A stretch of DNA of 64,000 nucleotides. Origin: Nelumbo lutea (taxonomy: Eukaryota > Streptophyta > Magnoliopsida > Proteales > Nelumbonaceae). Below are positions 55,983 through 64,000 of this stretch, piece by piece. A program made the translations under genes and the position numbers. The notes under the pieces are model-generated. The model was not told where the DNA came from. It did no database searches and worked only from the letters and a program-made list of their open reading frames with translations. Numbering within the stretch: position 1 is the stretch's first letter; every line of letters begins with the position of its first letter. The stretch covers positions 68,816,401 through 68,880,400 of the forward strand of contig JAKGHH010000001.1 in assembly GCA_022828595.1 (NCBI GenBank). Reading direction: 5' to 3'.

Positions 55983-57684
55983 ATGGACTTAGTCACTTCG
56001 TCAACTTTTGAACCTACTGTTCCTAGCCCTCCAACCTCACATAACCATCACCCACTTCGATCCAAAAGACCTCCACATCTGGCTGACTACATTTGCCTAA
56101 CACTTCAATCACAAACTAACTCATACAACACCCACCATCCAATCTCCAATTTTTTTAACTATGAGTTTAGATCCCCCTACACAACCTGAGCCTTTTTGTT
56201 ATGATGAAGTCAACGAACATGACTGTTGGAAACAAGCTATGTCTGCTGAACTAGATGCTCTTGATCGCACCCAGACCTGGACCTTAACTGACCTACCACT
56301 GGGAAAGACTCCCATTGGGTGTCGTTGGGTCTACAAAGTCAAGTACAAGTTTGATGGAACTGTTGAGCATTACAAAGCCCGCTTGGTAGCAAAAGGTTAT
56401 ACTCAAATTGAAGGCATTGATTATACAGAGACATATGCCCCAATTGATAAGCTAGTAACTGTACGCTACCTCTTAGCTCTGGCTATAGCTCGGAATTGAG
56501 AACTACATCAGATGGGCGTAGACAATGCATTCCTGTATGGTACTCTCCATGAAGAAAATCTACATGGTGCCTCCACCAAGACTCTGGCTTCTTAAGGATC
56601 GACGAGTTTGTCACTTGAATAGATCCATTTATGGCCTCAAGCAAGCCTCGCACAATTGGTTTTAAACTCTAGCTCATGCTCTTTGCCAACGAGGCTTCAA
56701 GCAATCCATTGTTGATAAAACTCTCTTTACTTCAGTTCAATCAGGCAACATTCTAATGGTACTTGCATATGTTGATGACCTGGTGATTGTCGGAAATGAC
56801 CCAACCTGCATATCTGCTCTTAAGGACTACCTACGGTAGTGTTTTCCAATCAAGGATCTTGGTGTTCCTCAATATTTTATTAGCATTGAGATCTCTTAGT
56901 GTTCTTCTGGCATTTTTCTCAATCAAAGGAAATATACCCTTGACATCCTTCAGAATGCAAGCATGCTAGGATGCAAACCTAGTATGCTTCCCATTGCACA
57001 ACAACATCATTTGGGATGTGAATCTGGTGAACCAATTACTCAACCCAATCAATACAGACGACTTGTGGGTCGTCTTCTCTATCTCACCATTATAAGATCA
57101 GAACTCACTTATTCGGTTCACATTCTAAGTTAGTTTATGAGTGATCCTAAACAACAATATTTGGATGCTGCGATACACATCCTTCGATACCTGAAGGCTA
57201 CACCTGAGCAAGGTATAATCTCCAATTGCGAGTTTATTATGACTCAGATTGGGCTGGTTGCCCAACCACTCGAAAATCCGTCACCAGTTATCTCACAACC
57301 CTAGGACAATCTCCTTTGTCATGGAAGAGCAAGAAGCAAGCAACAGTGGCCCGCTCCTTTACTAAAGCAGAGAACTGCACAATGGCAGCCGCCACCAGCG
57401 AACTATTATGGTTGAAGCAAATTTTCTTTGATCTTGGTCTCTTTCATCCACAACCGATGCAGTTATATTGTGACAACAAGGCAACACTCTACATCGCTAC
57501 CAATCCGGTATTCCATGAACGCACCAAACATATTGAAATAAATTGCCACTTCACACGAGAACATCTTCAGTCCAAAGCTATAACTACTGCTCATCTACCT
57601 ATATTAGCTCAGCCTGCAGATATCTTTACTAAAGCAGTTGGTCGAGATAGATTTATAGCATTTTTACCTTATGCTCCAACTTGA
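55983..57684 (+). pseudogene. RT and RNase H of the deleted copia
   Basis: The linker RSKRPPHLADYICLTLQ (56060-56110) leads into RT at 56161: CWKQAMSAELDALDRTQTW, IGCRWVYKVKYKFDGTVEHY, LVAKGYTQIEGIDYTETYAP. A stop at 56497-56499 and shifts follow, with GVDNAFLYGTLHEEN, CHLNRSIYGLKQAS and YVDDLVIVG (about 56768-56795) intact. The RNase H frame 57226-57684 is open: YYDSDWAGCPTTRKSVTSYL, SWKSKKQATVARS, LYCDNKATLYIATNPVFHER, TKHIEINCHFTRE, and ends at TGA just before the polypurine tract. Confidence 0.88.
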
Positions 57685-57695
57685 AGGGGGGGGGG

Positions 57696-58268
57696 TATTA
57701 GGAGAGTACCAAGTTGACAACCTTACTCCTGCGATAAAGCTACACCTATGATGAAGTTCACTCTCGGGAACGAGTTTGCTACCATCCATTAATTGGTTAC
57801 AGATTTAGTTACGGATCTGTTTTGCTTGTTCTTTTGTATTTGCCACGTTAGCCTCTTGTAATACATGCTTATATATACTTCATTATTTTAATGAAGGATG
57901 ATCACTTTTCTTCGGGCCCGATTGTCAACTCTTTTTTAAAAGATCTTCTCCTAGCTCTTACACTCAATAGACACATTGAGTTTTTGGCATAAGATCTAGG
58001 CAGCCCGAAGACCTTTTGGCAGACACGCATCTTTCTGTGTATCGTTTCGGGTATTTCCGCACGAGATTAAAACACGAAAGACGCGAGAAGCTTCATTTGG
58101 AGCTTTGCGAAATCAGCCCAAATTAGACTTCCTGCATTTTTTCAGCACCCCATCTTTTGACAACAAGATCTTCCACGTGGCAAATGAGAATAGAGTGATT
58201 TTCGTTCTTCCCGACTTATAAGCAGCAGAAATACCGCGCGAAAAGACACCGTGTCTCCGAGTTTTACA
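57696..58268 (+). repeat. 3' LTR of the deleted copia with ~335 bp of extra sequence
   Basis: 573 bp. Positions 57696-57916 match the LTR family. About 57917-58250 has no counterpart in the 5' LTR. 58252-58268 (GTCTCCGAGTTTTACA) matches the 5' LTR end again. The extra part contains CCACGTGG (about 58174) and TTATAAG (about 58217), which look like promoter motifs. Confidence 0.75.
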
Positions 58269-58273
58269 GGTTT

Positions 58274-61200
58274 TGGTTTACCTCCTGCCCTATTGACATT
58301 CTGGATTTGCTACGCACAAGAAACGTAGGGCCCTCCTCAGCACCAATAAAACAAGGACAGATCAGCAATGGAAAAAATTCAAATATCACGTCTGGCGTGC
58401 CCTGTTTCGTTGGGGTCAGTGGTCTTGGCAGATATGAACGTTGAATGGGGAAGGTTCGTCTACATTCTAGTATTCTACAATACTGGGAGTGGGAGATAAC
58501 ATGAATCCAACTCCAACCATTCCATCCAATTGTTCCCCCAACACTTGTAGGGTTGTAAATGAGTTCAAATCGAGTGGTTGACGCTATACTGGCCATCTGA
58601 TTTTGTGAGCCCCACCCCACTTATGTACATGGTGATCTTTTCCTAACAAATGCAAATCATAAAGTGGAAAACATGGGTGATATACGGTGGATATTTTACA
58701 TTCTTACAACTCTCTCAGCGTGTTCATGCTTGAAATTTGTTGACTCGGTTTTGGTTGGTCTGGTTCGATTCTATCAACACCTTGTGTCCTTGTCCCTTGA
58801 AGGCTTGAATCTCCCGATAAATTCAGCGAGCGCGCTGAATCAATGAGTGAGTCGATATCGACGGTGATATGGACTCTGGTTTTCCTTCGGACCTTTAAAA
58901 GTTAGAATTACTTTCGGCTTCCCTTTTCTCTATCCTCCCTCCGTGACGTCTCTTTCGGCTTAGTTGTTTGCGACGAAAAAGACGGTAAACTTTTTTTTTT
59001 TTTTTCTGGGGTGTTTTAAACCCCTAATTATTTATTGACTGGAAATTGGATTGCATCGCTTCTCTTATTGTTGTATAGATCATTATATTGCCCTTTTTTT
59101 TTTTTTACTCCGATGAATCATGGATTGATTTTGCTGGTCTTACTTCTTTGCCCTCTAAACATGAGAGTTTTGTAATGTTGATGTGGCTTATAATGTGTTT
59201 ATTCTTTATCTCATCCTCGCTGCTAGAATGCGCTGTCTTTTGTTGTTGAATTTAAATAAAAGATTTTCTTTTGGCAGGTATTCCAAATAAAGCCTTTTTT
59301 CAGACATTGTTAATTATTATAGCTTAATTTGCTTGATGTTCACCTTGTGGGTGTAGAAGGTTTTATGCTTTATCAAAGTTTTGTGCTTTATCATCGGCAT
59401 TTTTAGTTCTATGCTTTTTTAATTATGAATTTGGTTGCTGTTCTGCTTGTGATTTCATTCGTTTTGACAGAACACCCAGTTCTGGATTTGTTGGTTGCTC
59501 TTTTGGATACTTACTAGGTGAACTGACATGAACGATGGCATCCATGCCGAATCTATTTGTCTCTCTCCTGGTTGTTGGAAGCATCCTTTGTTTCTTTTTA
59601 CTTTTTGATTGCTTTGCTGAGGTCCACGAGGATGGTCTTGGAAATTATTGTTCATTCTTCTGTTACTAGACAGTACAAGATTCTTTCATGAGTTAAGAAG
59701 AAAAATTTTCAATGAGCTTTAATCTGTACCTATTGTTCTGGTTTATCTCCATTCGTTTTGTAAAATGTTGGCCAAGCTAGAAAGATATGATTTTTTCTTT
59801 CTATTATTTGTTCTGTCAAATTTCCCAAGGGCAATGCAATGTGTTTGTACCAGGAAATCTAGGAAATCTTAGGAAAACGGAAATAGAATAATATACTTCA
59901 ATTGAAAAAAATTCACATCTGATGAGAATCTCATTATAACTCACTAAACTTTTGCAAAGGATAGAAAATTGAGCTGTACCCAAAGCATATCTTTCTGTAG
60001 GTTTCCATTTTCTAAGCTGTCTTGTTGACACTTTTGTCCAATAAGAAATCCTTAATGATGAACTAAGCTATGAGATAAAAATTTCCATTGTTTTAGTTAT
60101 TGGCATGGATTATTGCCTGTTTATGCTGCTGTTTGAGTGTTATACAAAAAACATCTTACTCATGGTAACCAAAACGAATTCTCTTAAAAGGCAAAGTTTA
60201 TTTATCCAGTCATTATGCACACTGTATAACCTATAGCATCGATTTTGATCAAGCTCATGGTTGTCTATGTGTGATAATGGACTTTGACAGACTACATCAA
60301 GATGCCTTGCAGATAGGAAACTCACAAAGTTCCAAAAAACATCACAAAGTGAAGAGCTGTTCCTAAAACTTCAGCAAAGAAGGGATATGATTACTCAGTT
60401 GAGCCAATAGTACTTGGTTTCTTTGTCTTTGTGGTCATTGGATCATCTATGCTCCTTTTTTCCTAATCAGTATCCTTTCCATTGATAATTAAACTTATTA
60501 TCGTTTGCGTTCTTGTTTCTACTGCAAACTGCATGGATGTATCTTATGATACCCAGATACCTAATACATTACATGTTGGACATAGTATGTGCACTTTGAC
60601 ATTTGGTACTGCAACGGACTTGTAAAATATAGTCATAGCAAAAAGAACTTCTAAAATATGTAAATGGTATATTATACTAAGGAATGGGTTTTCTAATAGG
60701 GTTATTTGGCGAGCTTTCCTAAATGAATTAGGAATATTCCATGTGGCAACTTAGGTTGGACCTACAAGGGAGTTTCCATATTCTTTTTCCAACCCTCTAA
60801 TTCATGGAGAAATTTTCAGCTCAAAAGGCCTTGTGACAGGTTCAAAATAGAGTATGGTATCTTATAAATTAGGAAAATTTCCAATATAAGGTTTAGGTGT
60901 AGGTCTGATATGGATTGTGAGATTCAATTCATCGCCAATCCAGCAAGTCCCCTATCTAATGGACAGTTAGGATTGGTCACAGGATCCCTCCGTGTGTCAA
61001 AAATATGTAGTGTCATGTAGATAATCTCCCTACATGAATGATTCCATACTAGAAGAAATTATATATTTGAGAAGTTTAATTAAATTTGGCAAGATATAAG
61101 TATATAGATATATGATGGTTTAAAAGCAAAGCCTCTACATATTTAGTGTTGTACTCTTACCCATGTTTTTGTTCTTGATATCAAGAAATGGAGTGTTGTG

Positions 61201-61361
61201 TGCTGAAGAAAAAGAATTATAACCCCTTTTGGTCTATCCAGATATGAGCATCTTAGGATATATCTTTTATGGAGGCAGGCAATATAAGAATCAAATGATA
61301 TGAGATTGAGTTCTTCAATGTTCAATCTTCAGTCCCTGTTTTCCTACATTATGTTACTGCA
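58274..61361. other. No recognisable gene; possible 5' leader exon near 58.9 kb
   Basis: At 58870-58984 a pyrimidine-rich segment (TTCGGCTTCCCTTTTCTC ... GTGACGTCTC) ends in GACG/GTAAAC and a T-rich tract, which could be a leader exon with a donor for a plus-strand gene continuing past the window. No downstream coding exon could be identified, so this is speculative. The rest is AT-rich intron-like or intergenic DNA. Confidence 0.3.
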
Positions 61362-61939
61362 GTAGTTGTCAAGGTGACAAGGTGCCCTTGGAGGCTCGCT
61401 TCGCCTAATCGCCAAACAGTTTTGTATATTGTGTTATAAAATACTTTTATATTCTTAAAATTTTGAGATTATAATTATAAAATAGACATTATAAACTAAA
61501 ATATTCATTTTGTGTGTTTATATACTAATTTCTTTTTATTATTTTCTTATTGTTAGGGTTTAATCAACATAGACATTACTAATTGCTGTATCCCTCAAAG
61601 GCTTCAAAACCTGAACCAATAAGTAAGGAAGAACTTAAAATTTTGTCTAATCAACACATTTTCTTCTTCTTCTTCCACCTTTTCTTTTTTTTCTTTCCCT
61701 ATAACAGAAATAGGGGTTCAGCCCCAATATTTTTTGAATTTTCTTTTCTTTCTGTTTTTTTCTCATGAATATGTTGATTTTCTATACTTTAACATGATGT
61801 TTATACTTTTCATATGAAAATTATGATTATGGAACTTAGGGAACTACCCTAGGATATATGCTTTTTACTTAAAAGATTTATCGCCTAGGCAACTAGGTGA
61901 CAAGGTGCACCCTGCCTCCTAGGCACCTTGAAAACTATG
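61362..61939. mobile_element. Mutator-type MITE with 9 bp target duplication
   Basis: Flanked by GTTACTGCA (61353-61361) and GTTACTGGA (61940-61948), eight of nine matching. The ends are GTAGTTGTCAAGGTG and, on the other strand, CATAGTTTTCAAGGTG. Subterminal GGTGACAAGGTGC occurs near both ends. 578 bp, no convincing ORF. Confidence 0.68.
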
Positions 61940-62688
61940 GTTACTGGATATCTATAAAATGGGGTTTTATGGTAGTGGTGTGTTTCTGAATTTTCTGTTA
62001 TTAACTTAAACAAGTGCAATGGTACACTAATCGTTTGTGGTGGACTACAAGTCTTCCTTTAGCTACTGAATCATAAAATTTAAGCATTTTTATCTTGTGT
62101 ACCCAATCACTCATTGCATTGATAGGAGGCTGCAGCACATTTGTATTTTCTTGTAGGAAAGTGGTCTTAAATACCCCCCTTCACATGAGGAGAACTTTCA
62201 GGTTTGATGGTGATCCATTTCACATCAATACCCCACCTTGTATTGTCATGTGTCCCATCTAATCTGACACCAATCCACTGATAAAAAGTTACCTCAGAGT
62301 TGAGACCTTTGTTGAATCCCAATTCTTTCTGGTTTAAACTCCATTGTATTTAAAACCTTTTTTAAATCTACCGGCCAAGAAAGGTCATTGTTGTGGTATG
62401 ACTTTATAAACTCGCATGTTGAGATTTTACACCTCCACTTTATCGTTCCTAATTTTGTTGACAGAACATTCTCTCTCTCTCACCCACACTCCTTAAAGAT
62501 GTAGCTTTTCCTTGAATCTATTCAGTCATTGGTATCCAAATAGGGATGAATAAGTAATACTTTTGTTCTGTTCCAAAAATATTGAATTATTTTCTTTGGT
62601 TTAATAATTTACTGCTCTGTTTCAGATAATTAACATAGCCACCAGCGGTGGGATGGCTTGAGACAATGATGGGGGTAAAATTTTTACA
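61940..62688. other. Non-coding spacer
   Basis: AT-rich; no gene, RNA or clear repeat recognised. Confidence 0.5.
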
Positions 62689-62963
62689 AAGGTTTTAAAA
62701 ATCGAGCAGGAATCGGAACCATTTCTAGCCACTGGTTTCTGGGTCGATGGTTTAATCGTTCAGTTTGAATGGACAGTTTATTTTAATTAAAAAATAAAAT
62801 TAAAATTAAAATAAAAAACAACCAAAAACCATTGAACGAATTAACGGTTCAACTACCTGGGTCAGTGGATTGTTGACCAATTCAACAGTTTTTAGCCAAG
62901 GACTGTCTGAATGGTTCCCAAATATGATCCGACCATCTGAGTCAACCACGATTCTAAAACACT
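62689..62963. mobile_element. GGTTTTAAAA-family MITE
   Basis: The left end is AAGGTTTTAAAAATCGAGC. The right end reverse-complemented is AGTGTTTTAGAATCGTGG. The internal GTCAGTGGATTGTTGACCAA motif is shared with 8640-8865. The flanks AATTTTTAC and GATTTTTAT are similar (7 of 9), a possible old Mutator-type target duplication. Confidence 0.6.
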
Positions 62964-64000
62964 GATTTTTATGTTGACGGGCGTTCTTCTGTATAGATGG
63001 TTCATGGCCAACCCAGAAAATTGTTATGTTAGAAACAGAAGTGTGTAAACAGCGGTTTTATTTATGACTAAAAAAAAATAAGATAAGATTAAACCTCCAT
63101 TTGATCTAAATCCGTATCTTCTACCAGTTTTGTTTTAAATTCTTGTTCATGCCATATTCTTTTAGGTGTTTGAAGCTAAATGCATGTGAAGCGCAATAGC
63201 GTCTATATTGCGTTTTTTGTATCGAGGATGACGAATTGATGATGCTTTCTAACAGTGTGCAGCCGCAGGAGGATAGGTATCATCTATGTGAATAGAGCCA
63301 GACAATGTTTGTGTGTATGGGCATATGATATGCATCTGTGACTGCGGTGTCCATTCCTTCTGGTAAATAGTCCGAAGAGGAGAGAGAATCCGATGTGATG
63401 ATACATCAGTTGTTTGCACGTTTCACAACGCTTTCACGATCAATGCTAAGCTGGTCCACTGGACCAGGGGGAACCATCCCATCCCCAGGCTTGGCTCCTG
63501 GGCTGAATTTGAAATATCGAAATGGCATGCATCTCAAGTAAGTGGGACCATGCTTATTGTTTCATCGTGGCGTGGGCGTGGTGGTGGTCCCAGGAACAGA
63601 ATGACATCTCAAGGAAGTGGGACCATGTTTAAGAGACGTTGGCCCCTGGAACCTATCCTCTGTAATGTGAATTTGGCATTTGGGAAAAAAAAAAAGAAAA
63701 AGAAAAAAAGCTCTATCTCTTCTTGGAGCCAGAAGGAAGAATTGAAGATGAAGCTGCTGGCTGCATTGCTAACATATTATGTTGAGCCATATGCGTATCA
63801 CATGTAGTTAATTCTGCGTTCTAAGAAATAGTTTGTACCTCTCCTGGTTTTGTTGTGATTGACTGAGTGGTGAGAATGATTGCTGACCAAATTACCTAGG
63901 GAAGTAGAAAACAGGACTATCTAGGTGCATGGTGAACAACTCAAGTCACAGATGGATGAGGATGCGATGCTTTCCCCATTTGCCAGAACCAGAGGCAATC
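62964..64000. other. Non-coding sequence to the window end
   Basis: No recognisable gene. A short direct repeat (ATCTCAAG(T/G)AAGTGGGACCATG at about 63532 and 63606) and a poly-A/AAAAAG tract at 63686-63708 are the only structures. The small ORF at 63550-63807 spans them and has no motif. Confidence 0.45.

Larger units (their letters stand above)
54935..58268 (+). mobile_element. Internally deleted Ty1/copia with perfect target duplication
   Basis: The flanking direct repeat GGTTT (54930-54934 and 58269-58273) fixes the ends. Order: 5' LTR (54935-55881, split by a MITE at 55068-55826), primer site CGGTATCAAAGC at 55882-55893 (tRNA-Met type with two changes), then directly the linker before RT. 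Gag, protease and integrase are missing. RT, RNase H, a polypurine tract (GAAGGGGGGGGGG, 57683-57695) and the 3' LTR (57696-58268) follow. It belongs to the same family as the LTR at 47245. Confidence 0.88.

Noticed and set aside
58264..58620. 118-codon minus-strand ORF after the deleted copia
   Set aside because: No domain, no splice or promoter support, and biased by chance lack of stops.
63550..63807. 85-codon plus-strand ORF with poly-Lys
   Set aside because: The Lys run is an A-rich tract and the rest has no motif.

Overview
The window is nuclear DNA of a flowering plant. Protein genes are few and split by spliceosomal introns. Most of the sequence is transposable elements: Ty3/gypsy elements of the Tat type (gag-pol plus an antisense ORF), Ty1/copia elements with tRNA-Met-like primer sites, and many small inverted-repeat elements (MITEs). 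The species cannot be named from the sequence.

Layout. 1-1.8 kb is a dead copia reverse-transcriptase remnant with a hAT-type MITE in it. 2.1-3.0 kb is an LTR-like block between two ~80 bp direct repeats. 3.8-7.0 kb holds minus-strand gene-like fragments of unknown identity. 7.27-9.79 kb is a three-exon gene for a small secreted X8/CBM43 protein; its second intron carries a hAT-type MITE that itself contains a Mutator-type MITE. 10.2-12.7 kb has a long-TIR MITE, two SINE-like units and a 132 bp insertion with an 8 bp target duplication. 13.18-23.91 kb and 27.25-37.58 kb are two related, decayed Tat-like gypsy elements. Both lie on the minus strand, and each has an antisense, apparently intron-containing ORF on the plus strand next to the 3' LTR. 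38.5-39.3 kb is a cluster of fold-back elements.

42.31-44.12 kb is an apparently intact three-exon CASP-like four-helix membrane protein gene (CASPL2 type). 45.21-47.24 kb is a DnaJ-DUF3444 gene on the minus strand. It is destroyed: a copia LTR replaces its N-terminus and there are an in-frame stop and at least two frameshifts. 47.25-48.1 kb is the LTR and gag remnant of that copia. 49.37-54.07 kb is a nearly full-length dead copia on the minus strand. 54.94-58.27 kb is an internally deleted copia on the plus strand with a perfect 5 bp target duplication and very unequal LTRs. 58.3-64 kb is mostly non-coding, with two more MITEs.

The two intact genes (X8 and CASPL) both have products predicted for the cell surface or plasma membrane, but nothing links them functionally. 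No new multi-gene system is apparent. The observations most worth a second look are an X8 protein lacking a conserved cysteine, an LTR whose TATA region is triplicated in 147 bp units, spliced-looking antisense genes in both gypsy elements, a copia insertion that cuts a chaperone gene at a definable codon, and several nested MITE families whose target duplications can be read directly.
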